Assembly: GCA_030062745.1 (NCBI GenBank)
Contig: CP099850.1
Location: 7,688,001-7,752,000 of the forward strand
Length of the DNA: 64,000 nucleotides
Direction of reading: 5' to 3'
Source: Capitulum mitella
Taxonomy: Eukaryota; Arthropoda; Thecostraca; Pollicipedomorpha; Pollicipedidae
Made by a program: the position numbers and the translations under genes. Below the pieces are notes generated by a model. It saw nothing but the letters and a program-made list of their open reading frames with translations. It was not told the DNA's origin and did no database searches. Shown piece by piece: positions 22,936 to 34,500 of the stretch. Each line of letters starts with the position of its first letter. Position 1 is the stretch's first letter.

Positions 22936-24564
22936 GAAGGGCGAGATGGAGTCACCGGCGCCGCTGAAGCATACAGAACGCATCCAGGGCGCGCGCGAGC
23001 TGCCCAGGAGACCTCGGCAGCCTCGAAACAGCCAAGTGGACAGCCCGACCGAACGTCCATTGGCCGTTTCCTTTATTTCACGCAAATGTCTGTGGAAGAA
23101 ATCTTTCATCAAGAAAGACTGGCGTTTTTCTTTCTGGTCACTTCCAACTACAACACATGGCTGCTAACGGGCGATACTAAACGCGTTGGAGGAATGTGAT
23201 AAGGTAAGGCAGCATAACCACGATGCTGCCCATGCTTCCTAGCCGTGTTCTGGGACGAGCGCGTCCCTGACCGCTGGAAGGTGAACACGGAACTGTCCGC
23301 TGGTCCTTGCTGCGGCCAGGGTCGGCTTCTGCTGACTGTGTTCCGGTCACAGCTTGTCTCTGTCATCACACTGCCGATGGCCCCCTGTTAAAGGGTACAT
23401 ACGTGAGGGAAAACTTTCCAAAATGATTCGGACGAGACAAGAATGCAGCGTGTTTGTTGCGCACATTTCCATTAATTTCTGTCTGATGACAGATGGCTTA
23501 ATGCTACGTAATCAGGAGAGTTGCCAGAAGCTTCTCGATTTAACTAAGGATGCACCGGATCCGAGTTTTCGTGATCCGGCCGGATACCGAATATGCCGGG
23601 TCGGCGTGCCGGATACCGAATATTATGCTTACATGTTTTTATTTACTATTTCCATTGAAAGAATGAAACCGAAAAGACCGAATAAAAAAATAAAAATATG
23701 GGAAACTGAAAAAAATAGTGAAAAATGTCGTCAGTTTGTGAGTCATCCCCTAGTGCATAAACTTGCTATGAGGTTTCCATAGGTTTCCTTATAATAGATA
23801 AACAGATGAGCAAATACACAACAATAATAGCGGAGCTCACCATCTCCCACTGCAAGCAAAGGTATTGGTGTAGCCACGATTCAGAAATAGGGGGGGGGGA
23901 ACAAGCTGGCTGCAGTCCACCAAGAACATATGGGGCGAGGGGTAGAAATAACTTCTTCTGACGCTGCATAACAACTTACGGTTGAAAGTCCTTTTGTTGG
24001 ATTTCAAAGTGCAAGAAATTGTGTCTCCAATGGGAACTTCTTATTTGATACCTTAAAAATTAGGGGGACAAATCGCCACTTCTGCAAAACCGCAGGGGGA
24101 CATGGGCACCCATAGGCAAATACCATTACAGCGCCTTCGTAGAACTAAAATACCTGACTTGACAAGCCTTCTTTACGATTACTAAAGTATGCCTCTCGAA
24201 GTAACGGGTGGGTACTAATACATGAAGAAATGGAAACTTTTTAACTATAGATATTTCTTAAACATTGCAGGTTTCACCACTGGCATTTGGCTCGTGCACG
24301 CTAACCACAGTTTGCCTTAAAATCGTGCAAAAATGTGTGAGGAGTTTCAATTTATTTGCAGTTGGGAGGTAATATCAAAGCAAGGTGACAGAGAGATTGT
24401 CACGAGACTTGCCCGTGAGAACCCGGAACGGCCCAAATCATTTATCTGGAAGCATGTGAACCTTTTGGGACCCACGACAGCTGTTAACAGAACGCTTGCA
24501 ACCCTCTAGAGTCATGGTAATGTTTTTCATGTTGACAGTCACCACCAAACAACTAGACTGAGCA
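22936..24564. other. unannotated spacer
   Basis: No gene recognised. Includes the CCGGATA-rich patch at 23555-23625, listed separately. Confidence 0.4.
23555..23625. repeat. CCGGATA-type short palindromic repeat
   Basis: Several copies of 'ccggataccgaatat' and 'gatccggccggata' are clustered here. Similar units recur at 26795-26890. Confidence 0.5.
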
Positions 24565-24568
24565 TTAA

Positions 24569-25519
24569 CCCGCGCAGTGAAAGGGGGTTTCGCACTAACG
24601 CGCACTGGAAGGAGGGTCTAAAAGTGCCCCCTCCGATCTCGGCAACAGAAAGGGCTAGAAACATGAAATTTTATGGACAGGATGGGGCTACAACGATTTA
24701 CATTGTGTGTAATTTTCATGACCCTAGGTCGATATCTTCAAGGTCAAATGAGATGGAAAAGGTCAACTTTGGACACTTTCTCGGCTCGTACGAACCATTC
24801 CGTACAACTTTTCGAACAAAACGGGTTGTTTGTTGGGCCGTTAAAACGTGGAATACGACATCGTCCATTCATTTGGTGTCTTGACTGTGGATTTTGCGTT
24901 GAGGTCATGTCAGGTCATTGACCTATGCCGTCATTTTTCATCTTTTACAGATCAGATTTCGAACAACATGGGACAGTTTGAGAGTAAATGAGGGCGCAAC
25001 ATATATCTTTTGGCGTATTTTCAGTGAAGGTAGCCAACATCGGTACATTTGGTCATTTCCATCGTCTATATTTCTGCATGTATGTATATGTATATATGTA
25101 TATACATGTGAATATTATTGTGTAATCAATGTGCCAAACGTGTTTTAGTAGGGTCTTTGAATGCGTATTTCACACAAATCGATATATTGGAAAGCAAATC
25201 TGGACCAGGTCACAAAAGCTGCCCTTGACCTTTGATGACCTTAACCTGAAATGGCTCTTGTATATATGTATGCGTATCCCTGTGCGCACACGTGTCTTTA
25301 TTATGGTCTTTGAACGCATATTTCATACAAATCGACATGTCGCAGGACAAATCTGGCACAGGTTACAAGATTATTCAATCGCCAAGTTATTGTCAATTGA
25401 CAAGTTATTCAATTGCCATAAATGTCACAAACAACAGCAACCAGCTCCGATCCGTTCTCGAGATATTCAAGAAAAACAGGTTGGAGGGTGCACAAAAAGA
25501 CCCCCTTCTAGTGCGCGTG
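24569..25519. mobile_element. TTAA-flanked non-autonomous element with CGCGCA-type ends (951 bp)
   Basis: TTAA at 24565-24568 is followed by CCCGCGCAGTGAAAGGGGG. The far end, in reverse complement, is CACGCGCACTAGAAGGGGG next to TTAA (25520-25523). A second copy of the CGCGCACTGGAAGGAGGG motif lies just inside the left end. The interior carries repeated AGGTCA motifs (24735-24930). No transposase. Confidence 0.75.
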
Positions 25520-25639
25520 TTAAAAGACAGCTGCAGCTGATTCGAACTGTAAAAACAACGCGTGTCATAACGCGTTCTGGCTGGAAGGTTTGGAATCTCT
25601 TGAACGTACGCGACAAAAAATATTGGTGGCAAACAAAGT

Positions 25640-26337
25640 TCGGTACCGAAAGAGCAAGAGGTCACCCTAGGTCACCCAAAAACAAGAAGTCGCCCAAAAG
25701 ACCCGCATCAGGAAACTGTCGCGCGGATCACATGAAATCGGAAAGAATGTGGCATCGCCATGGACGACGAAAGCTATTTCACCTTTCACGAGAGGCATAT
25801 GCCAGGAAACCTTGGGTACTCTGTTGGAGCACGTGGAGTGTGTCCAGCAGAAGTACAACTGAGGCCGGAGAGCAAGCTTCCACGTAATCTTTTCGTGTGG
25901 CCCTCCGTCTCTCCAAGGGGTGTGACAAGGCCGGTTATCATGCCGAGTATGGTTAATGTTGATGGCGACATGTACCGTAATAAGTGCGTAGGAGATGTGC
26001 TCATGCCATATTTGGATGAGGACTGTTTCGACAGGGACATGTTGATCTGGCCAGACTTGGCCAGCGCTCATTATGCGAAGAAAACGTTCAAGTTGCTGGA
26101 AGAGGCCAGAATGCCGTATGTAGTGCGTGACAGCAGTCCCCCTGTGTGTTCCATGTGCGTCCTACTGAGGACATCTGGGGCATCATTAAGCAGAGGATGT
26201 AGCAGGGAGACTGGTACGCAACATCCAAAGTCGCCCTAAAGCGCTGGATGAGCCAGGTGATCGTTGCTTTGGACCTAGAGGTACTGCGTAAAATGCTGGT
26301 ACGCGTGCCCAGGCGCGTGCGTGTTGCCGACAGATGA
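25640..26337 (+). pseudogene. Tc1/mariner-family transposase remnant
   Basis: The catalytic core is clear: 'MDDESYFTFH' (25760, first Asp), 'NLFVWPSVSPRGVTRP', 'YRNKCVGDVLMPYL', then 'WPDLASAHYAKK' (second Asp). After a frameshift near 26150 the frame reads 'PTEDIWGIIKQRM' (third acidic residue), a stop, then 'GDWYATSKVALKRW' and 'VLRKMLVRVPRRVRVADR'. Upstream, from about 25640, the same frame as the DDE part shows a plausible linker with one stop. The N-terminal DNA-binding half is not recognisable. No inverted repeats were found. It inserts and excises DNA in the family; this copy is inactive. An alternative 252-codon frame over it (25129-25887) is a shadow. Confidence 0.85.
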
Positions 26338-26996
26338 GAGGTGATGGAGATGATCCATTAGGCAAGAACTGGCCGCAACGTCTATGACTACATTTCTGCA
26401 AAGTTTAATGTTCATACAGTAATGAATGTGCTTACGGTATGACTTTAAATACTGTCTCATTTCCCAGTGCCCACGCGTTATATTTCCCTTAATGTATTTG
26501 TGTCAGAGAATTTGAAAAGGATAAGAAATATTTGGAAAAAAGAAAGATAATAAATCATAAGATGGGCTGCTGACCGCATGCTGGCTATTGTTTTACAGCT
26601 TTGAACTTGAGTTCCATCCTGGCAAAATATGCCCGAACCCTTCTGGACCAATACAGAAAAGTATTGATTCCAAGGTCTCCAGACCGACTTGGAACTACCA
26701 GTTACATCGATAATCTAATACAAGCCACGTTTCTCCTGAAACGGTTTTGGACGCAGACACTAGAGCAACGTCTTGATTGTACACCGGGAGGTTAAATATC
26801 CGGCAATATCCGGCAGGATCGCAAAAATATCCGGCCGGATACCGGATACCGGATAATCTCTAATATCCGGCCGGATATCCGGCCATTGTGGTTAATGGGC
26901 TGACGTACCGAGCAATTCATGGGCTTGTAGGATGCTCCAGCTGAGCGCTGTCCCATACCAGCGCCCGATGGAATCTCACAGTAGACCAGAGGCGGA
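26338..26996. other. unannotated spacer
   Basis: Probably includes the 3' flank of the mariner copy. The only recognisable feature is the CCGGATA-type repeat at 26795-26890. Confidence 0.4.
26795..26890. repeat. CCGGATA-type short palindromic tandem repeat
   Basis: About ten overlapping units of 'atatccggc' and 'ccggatacc' in both orientations, able to fold on themselves. Related to 23555-23625. Confidence 0.65.
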
Positions 26997-27434
26997 TCCA
27001 GGATTTCGTCAAGGGGGGCCAATGGTCAGCGTCCCCCTGGCCGACCTCCATTTTTTCTTCAGATGCGAAAAAACGTCGATTTGCTCGGGTCCAGGCTCAA
27101 ATATCTGGTGATTTTTTTTACCATATAAAGAAACCGGAAAAATTCAAGCGCGTCACCTCATTTGAGGAAATTCTGTGTTTTGTTCTCCTACAAAGTGGCC
27201 AAGATATGACAAGGACAGCCGGACATAACGCGGCTGCGTCACTCCCTCTACTTCAAATGTTGTATCCGTATCTGGTCCAGGAGCCCCTCTGCTCACTCGT
27301 AGCTTCTAGAAACTTTTTTGCTATTTCTTTGGTGGTCTTGGGTCGTTTACAGTGTCAGGGCCTTATAGTGGTCTCAGATTTCTTTTGCAGTTTCACTGGA
27401 AAAAAACGTCTCAGGCACTCCTTTGGCGGTTTCA

Positions 27435-28418
27435 GAGACAAAAAGGTCCAAATGGGGAATATTTTTGGACTTATAACTCCGTTGTTTACGGACCGATTTT
27501 GATGAAATTGGCATGAATCGAGAGATGATGGATGGGACTTTTACCATTGGCCCATACATTTGTAATTCTGAGAAAATTCATATTTACATCAAAATAGCAG
27601 GACAAGTTTTCCAAAAACTGATTTAAAAAAGCAGTTAAAAACACTTTTTGGGCTTCTTCTGGTCATGTTATGCTGAAGAAGTGCAAATCGTATCACAATA
27701 TTGGTATAATATTAGCATAGGCGGTGCCAAGGAACATGAAAAAGAGGAACAGTCATGGTTACATGTTCTTTAGATCGGCTTGTGACCTTTGAGGTTAAAT
27801 GACCTCCAGTGACCTTAGAATCTCTTGAAATAATCTCGTGTGCATTTCATATTATCTTTAAACGTTTCCAGTCATCTGAATTCACTCTATTTTTGAAATT
27901 TCAGTTTACGGCTGTTGTGATATCGGGTACGCGCACTGACATCTTAGGTCATAGCCCCGTGACTCGACTTGATATCGAGCTGAAACTTGGTACACAAGTA
28001 GAGAGCACCCTTCTACGTCATATGTATTACGGTTTGGGCGTTTGAAAAGGAAACGCCAAAATATTCGCAATAAAACAAAATTTTGACTTTTGACCCTGAC
28101 CTGACTTTGTGAAGTGACTTTAGATGAGCAACCTATACATCCATATAAAGTTTTAAGTTCTATCTTAAAAATACTACTTTTACACTCATTTTCCTTTTAC
28201 CCTCAACAGGGCCAAAAAAGGCCTGAGGTGCCTCCCAAAAACGTTGCCTGGCTCCGCCCCTGAGCAAAATAGAATCACTAAGTTTTGTCACAGTGCGGAG
28301 AAAGAATAGCAAGGAAAAGTCACCAAGTTTTGCGAAGCTACGCCAAAAACCCTGGAATTGGCAAGCAGAAAGCCCGAGGGGGCGGATTTAGCCCCCCACC
28401 CCCCTGCCCGGAATAGGG
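27435..28418 (-). mobile_element. TTAA-type element, subfamily A, inverted copy (5'-truncated)
   Basis: Reverse complement of most of 28507-29705. The end at 28411-28418 (CCCGGAATAGGG before GTAA) corresponds to the intact TTAA|CCCTATTCCCGG terminus. At the other side homology fades near 27435, so about 190 bp of the far terminus are absent. Many TGACCT/AGGTCA motifs are shared with the partner. Confidence 0.75.
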
Positions 28419-28506
28419 GTAAGCCATCTCGTGTTCCCTCCTGTCGTCCCTAAGGAATTTTCGCCGTCTAGGAAACCCCTCAGGCGGTAACAACGGCCCT
28501 CTTTAA

Positions 28507-29705
28507 CCCTATTCCCGGCAGGGGGGGCGGAATCCGCCCCCCCTCGGGTTTTTTGCTTGCCAATTCCAGGCTTTTTGACGCAGCTTCACGAAACTTGGTG
28601 ACTTTTCCTAGCTATTCCTTCTACGCGCCGTGACAAAATTTCGAAATTCTATTTTGCTCAGGGGCGGAGCCAGGCAACGTTTTTGGGAGGCACCTCAGGT
28701 CATTTTTGGCCATGTTGAGGGTAAAAGGAAAATGTCTGCCAAAAACAGAGTTTTTAAGATAGAACTTAAAACTTTATATGAATATATAACTAAATAGTTG
28801 GGCAATGTGCATATGTAATTTTGTTTATCTGAGGTCACTTTACAAGGTCAGGTCAAGGTCAAAAGTCAAAATTTGTTTTTTCGCAATAATTTCGGCGCCG
28901 TTTTTTAAATACCAAACCCGGAACATATATGACGTATAAAGATGCCCTCTACTTGTGTACCAAGTTTCAGCTTGATATCAGGTCAGGTCACGGAGCTATG
29001 ACCTAAAATGTCAGTGCACGTACCCTATATCGCAAAAGCCAAAAAAATGAATTTTTTGGAATAGAGTGAATTTAATCGATTAAAAACGTTTACAGATAAT
29101 ATTTAATGCACACGACATCATTCCAGGTGAACCCAAGGTCACTGGAGGTCATTTAAGGTCAAAGGTCACAAGTTGATCTGAGAAACGTGTGACCATGACA
29201 GTTCCCCTTTTTTATGTCCCTGGCACCGCCTATGCTAACATTATACAAACATTGTAATGCGATTTGTACTTCTTTAGCATAACATGACTAGCAGAAGCTA
29301 AAAAAGTGTTTTGGCCTCTTTTGTTCATTCCGTTATTGGAAAACTAATCCCCCTATTTTTGAAACCCTGTGAACGCCCATAAATTTTCTCAAAATTTCAA
29401 ATTTGCATACCCATGATAAAAGCCCTATCCATAATCTCTCGATTGATGCCAGTTTCATCGAAATCGGTCCATAAACAACGGAGTTATAAGAAGTCAAAAA
29501 GTACCCCCCATTTTGACATTTTTGCCCCCCTGTATCCGCAAATTTCAAAATTTTGAAAATTTCTTTTTATCAAAATGTAGTTCACGTGACGGCAAATCGA
29601 TTGCCGTTTGTTGCGATGAAATCGGATAAGTATTTTACATTATGGGGGGGGAATCCCCCCCCCTGCCGGGAATCGGCCATACCGTCTAGCCCTCCGGGAA
29701 TAGGG
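28507..29705 (+). mobile_element. TTAA-flanked (piggyBac-like) non-autonomous element, subfamily A, complete (1199 bp)
   Basis: Flanked by TTAA at 28503-28506 and 29706-29709. The ends are perfect 12-bp inverted repeats: CCCTATTCCCGG at the left and CCGGGAATAGGG at the right. The C/G-run block ATTCCCGGCAGGGGGG occurs at the left end and again, inverted, about 45 bp inside the right end. The interior contains a 'CAGGGGCGGAGCCAGGC' block (28663) and dense AGGTCA motifs, including AGGTCAAAGGTCA at 29156-29168. No ORF over 75 codons. This is the reference copy of the subfamily. Confidence 0.8.
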
Positions 29706-29709
29706 TTAA

Positions 29710-31545
29710 GTCTCTCTCTGCCGTGACAGAGGCGCCTCTGGCAATGCACTAGGTTCTTTGGCCGTTTCAGGAGCTGTCTGGATGTCTCAAGGCTTAGCAA
29801 TTTTGGGGCCTCTCTGGTTGTCTCACTGGACCCCCTGTTGTCTTAGGTGCCCTTCTGGTAGTCTCTGGGGAACATTTTTGCCGTCTCAAGAGCCCTCTGG
29901 CAGATCAGAGGTTCTGCTCTGTTACACGGGGTATATCTGGCAGTCTTAAGGTTCCTCTGGCCGTATCAGGGGCCTTTGTCGGCGCTTCAGGGGCAGTCTC
30001 AGATGACTCAAAAGACTCGACTCAGACTCGCTGGCAGTCTCAGGGGGACCTTTCCTGTGCCAGAAGTTTGCCTGACACACTTGGGGGCAGGGGCGCAACC
30101 AGCTAAAAATTTAGTGTGGGAGAGGGTCCTCTCCCAGCAGTGGGCCCTCTCACTTCCTGTGGGCCCCTGCACAGAAGTATTAACATCACATGTCACAAGA
30201 GGCTCGCAAAGGGGCATAGCCAGCCCAAAATCTCGGAGGGTGTGACCAATAGTGAGCCGTATCGTATGAGTAGGCCTCCTGAATAAAAACAGCTAGTGGA
30301 AATTTTACAGTGGACGCTTGCCCATGTCAAACTGTATTAGTTGTAATCAGGTAGGTCTTCTCTGATTGTCCATGATCACGCCAAAAACAATTTTTTTATT
30401 GGGGGCCTTCATAGCTGTCAGGGAGCCCCTCTGCAGGCCATCAGGGGGCCACTCTGCACACTAAGGGTCCCTCAACAGGCCGGCAAGGGGCTTAACAGGC
30501 GGTGACAAAGGCCCCTGCTTGTCAGCAGAGGCCCCTTTATGTCCACAGGGGGCCAGCTACGGGCAAGCATGAGGCCCCTTCCGACGAGCAAGGGGCTCTT
30601 ACAGGTCGGGATAGCCCCATAGAACAGCAAATGTCCCTCCACAGGCTAACAGGGGCCTCCGAAGGCTGGCAGGGGCCCACAGGTCGGCAGGAAGCCCTGC
30701 AGATCGGCAGGTGGTTCCTACAGGCTGGTAGGGGCCCAAAAGGCCGGCAGGAAGCCTCCCTACAGGCCGGCAAGGGTATCCCGCAGGTCGTCAGAGGGTC
30801 CCCTGTAGACCAGCAAAATCCCTACAGACTGGAAGAGAACCCTACAGGCCGGCAGTGGCCCCTACAGGCGGGCAAGGGGCCCCTGCAAGCTGGCGCGGGG
30901 CTGCACGTGCTATCATGAGGCACTACAGACCGGCAGGGGTCCCCTACAGACCAACAGGGGTCCTCCTATGGGTTTGGATCTCTATAAGATGTCTATCTCT
31001 ATAATCTTTGCCGCGTTGGGGCCCGTCTTGCGGTCCCGGGGGCCCTTAAAGGGTTTCAGGGGCCTTTCTATCCATCTTGGGGGCCATCTTGTCGTCTCAG
31101 GACCTCATTAGCCCTGTCGGAGACCCTCTCAATGCATCAGGAACCTTCAGCTTTTCACGAGAGTCCATGAGACCCATTCGGGGCCCCTGTACCATTCCAG
31201 AGGCCCCTATGCTGTCCTAGGGAAACAGTCCTCATCTTAACCGTGCCAGGGACCCTGTGATCCTTCTGGGGTCTCAGGGGCAGTCTTCCGTGTTGGGGCC
31301 CTGTTGTGGTCTCAGGGGTCATTTGGGAGCTCCAGGCTCCATGGGCTCTTCTACGCCTCTCTGGGGTCATATAATCCTCCCAGAGGCCCCCTGACTTCCT
31401 CAAGGACCAGTCACATTTTCACTAAGACCCTGTGAAGCTTGTGCAGGGCCCCTTCGAGGCCTCTTAAATCTGAGAGGGACCCCTCTGGGTAGGCCCGAGA
31501 GGGGCTCCTTCTCAGGTCTCATGGGGTCATAGCCTCCATCGCCCC
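29710..31545 (+). repeat. degenerate GGGGCC-rich minisatellite
   Basis: Three blocks with different units: 29710-30000 ('ctctggcagtctcaggggc'-like, about 30 bp), 30410-30960 (CTACAGGCCGGCAGGGGCCC-like, 20-24 bp) and 31010-31540 ('tctcaggggcc'-like, about 30 bp). Units are irregular and heavily mutated. Stop-poor frames such as 30502-30918 are by-products. A 14-base C run closes it at 31542-31555. Two pieces with 'CAGGGGCGCAACCAG'-type motifs (about 30085 and 30205) may mark further nested hAT-like ends. Confidence 0.7.
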
Positions 31546-31568
31546 CCCCCCCCCCGGATCCGCGCCTG

Positions 31569-34500
31569 CAACAGACGACGTAGCCAAAAAGCGCCGCTAT
31601 CGTTCTTTAATCTGAGATTGACTGATAGGTTGTTGGCCGAATATAGATTCGTAAGTGTTTCTGGCTTATAACTTTGTGGCATTTCACGCAAAAAAGCGTA
31701 CCGCCAGGTATGCACCATAAACTACGCGGCATACGGGGGACACTGAGGGAAACCCGGGGTGGAAAACAGGAAAAGGCCTCACCGGTTGCTTAGTAGTGCA
31801 GACTGGTTGCCTGAAAAGCTCAGGCGGGTTAGATCAGTCGATATTTACATCTAGAGGCATGTCCACTAAACACCTGTGGCAACTCCTCCTGCAGATTCCG
31901 CTGCGCTGCCACTGGCATCTAGCAGCCATTTTAAACACTAATAGTTTGGGGGTGTCACCAACTTCTTATAGACGGCCAGGGGTTATAGGTGGCACTGTCG
32001 TCAATCATCATCATTCGTGGACGCAACAGCAACACTTCACAACGCTCGGTCATCTGGGAAACCAGTTGGTGGTTTTCTTAGGTTCTGCTGGATTGAACAC
32101 AGACATGACTTTATATAATGTGGAACAAATTGCATTGTAATATAAGGTATCAAAGAGGAAGAATTCTGAAAAATGTATTGAAAAAATATTCTTCTCCGAA
32201 CCTTGCATGCTTTTTGCTTGCAACATTCTAATTTTTATACCATATCTCAACTTTGCGAGGTGGCGGTGACAACTCTTTACCTAGGCTAGAGGCGTACATG
32301 ACTGCCGGTTTGGCATTCGCGGTGAACGCAGACTTTTGCCAGGATTCGCTAGGAACTAAACCCGTCATAGCATCAGGCTTAGATGTCGGAAATACGTTTT
32401 GCGTCTTTAATGCGCCCGACGTAGCATCTTTTTGCGTCATGCAAGGGACATTTCACCTTGGAATCAGTTGTTTCTTATGTCCGCGGATTCAACGTTATTC
32501 TTGCGTTTTTGCGGAGGATTTGTTACAGCGTATTTACAACCTATTTCGGAGAGCAGACGATCGATTAATGCATGACGAGACACGTAACTTGGCACAAGAC
32601 TGTGGGCACCTGGGCAAAGGGGCCGTGAGTCCTAACCCACAAACAAACAAACCCTTTCGAAGAGATCCCTCGTTTGCTCGGTGGATGGACTCGTACGCAT
32701 AATTGCAAGGTCGTGGGCAAGAATTTCGACGCTACCAGATCGGTGACACGTCTGGTGTGCGTTGGACACTGGAAGCTTGAGCCCTAAGTGGTTGCGCGCC
32801 CTAACCCAAAACTAACCAAACAGCCTCTTTCTGAAAGCATTCTGACAAGTAAGAGGTAGGTTATTGTAATCCAAGTAATTCATAGCCAGGTACTGGCGTC
32901 ATCTTTGCTAAGTATACCTGCCTGTCCACGCGCCAACGTTCTCGGAAAGATTCTACGTTGGTTTCCGTCATTTTATCCATAATCGATAGAAATATTTTAC
33001 TCACTCAAATGACCAGTTGGTAGTCGGGCCGATCTGGCAACCTTCGGCAAGGATGGCGGGCGGAATTATGCAGAGGTGGACGTATACAAAGTTTGCTGGG
33101 AAAGCGGATGTAAAAGAAATTTTCGGTGCTAGTCATGCGGAAGACTTAATGGCTTTATTCATCATCCAACCATGACGCGCAGCTGTCAAAATAGATTGTT
33201 TTATCGCCTTCCTCCATTTCCCTGTGCGGCATTCCTGGTATTGTGTTTGTTAGTTACCCACGTGACCAAATGTGAGTTGTGTGTTGTGAGGACGACTAGT
33301 GTGTAACAAGACGGGAACCTTTGGTTGCTTCTTAAATGTAATTCGCTGATAACTCTTGAATCATTCATCTTTGATTAACAGTACTGGTACGAAGAGACGT
33401 TTTGAAAACCTATCTAGCGTTTACGGTATGAATCAAACCGTTGAATTATATTTAATTCTGTAAAGGTTCCCTTTTTGGAAATTTAAGTCATCCCGTAAGA
33501 CCTTTATGAAAATCGCATTAGCAAGTTCATAAACAAAACTTCCTGAGAGAAAGCTCAAAATATGAATAACTGCTGTGTTTTGCGGCGCAAATGTAACTTT
33601 TCTAATTCCATATTATGAGCTCATACTTCAGCAACCAGCCGATTTCGTGCGGCACTTTCTCATCAGACAGCTTGGTCGTCAGCAACCCATTGATTGTTTC
33701 TGAAATAAAGTCGCGGTAAAAGTTAAGTAATCTACATTTTGAAACATTAAAAGCTTACAACAGTTTTACTGATTCGAGTTCTGCAGCCTGCCATACATCG
33801 TCGGACCATCGACTTCTTCCTCACGACATCTGCTTATTGCCATGCATTCCCAAAATAGGATAGAAAAAAAGAAAAACGGAGCCAAAATCTCTCAAGAAAC
33901 TAAAATCCCCCATCTTTTCCTTGGAATGTTCGCTTTTATTCCTAACTATATCCACCTATGTTTTGGAACTATTATTCCACGAAACACCAGTGTGAACATG
34001 ACCGCACCGCTTCAGTTTCGCCTCGTTCAACATTCTAAGACGAGTTGTCAAATCTCAGTCGATGTAAAAAACCTTGACATGAGTGCATTCCTGGGCTCAT
34101 TACCAGAAAACGGTTGAAGATACACAAGCAGCAGTAGATTTATGGCACTCCCGATTGTGCTAAGCTGCGAGCTGCCACGTATCGCCATGGCAGAGATCAA
34201 CGATAACAAGCAGACAGATCGGCAAGCGTACATACGGGAAAAATACATATGTAATAAATAATTGACGGTAATTACCGATCGGCCTGAAAAATCCTGACAT
34301 AGGCGCATTATGAAGCCAACTACCAAAAAAACAGTTCCTGATACGATACTGTCAATGGCCGACCCGCGTGTTTTCGGTGGAATAAAAACGTTTAGCTTCC
34401 GTCGTTAACGTCTGTCGATTCACAAAAACGCACCAAAAGTCGAACTGCGTGTCTACTGCTCATTACGAAACGGGAGAAGTCATTCAAATGATTTGCTAAT

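Larger units (their letters stand above)
26997..31568. mobile_element. very large hAT-like non-autonomous element carrying a minisatellite and two nested TTAA elements
   Basis: The left end is CAGAGGCGGATCCAGGATTT; the right end in reverse complement is CAGGCGCGGATCCGGGG. They match at 11 of the first 13 positions and use the CAG..GCGGATCC style frequent in hAT-type elements. The adjacent 8-mers CAGTAGAC (26989-26996) and CAACAGAC (31569-31576) agree at 6 of 8 positions, as for an old hAT target duplication. The body consists of degenerate minisatellite pieces (about 27280-27434, 28423-28502 and 29710-31545) separated by the two TTAA elements. No transposase frame. Confidence 0.5.

Noticed and set aside
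22426-23199. 257-codon open frame
   Set aside because: It runs through a 5-bp tandem repeat and has repeat-driven composition with no domain.
25129-25887. 252-codon open frame
   Set aside because: It spans the end of a TTAA element and then shadows the mariner transposase in another frame.
30502-30918. 138-codon frame in the GGGGCC minisatellite
   Set aside because: A stop-poor product of repeat units, without non-repetitive content.
32253-32702. 149-codon frame
   Set aside because: No domain. Length is within what chance can give in 64 kb, and there are opposing frames.
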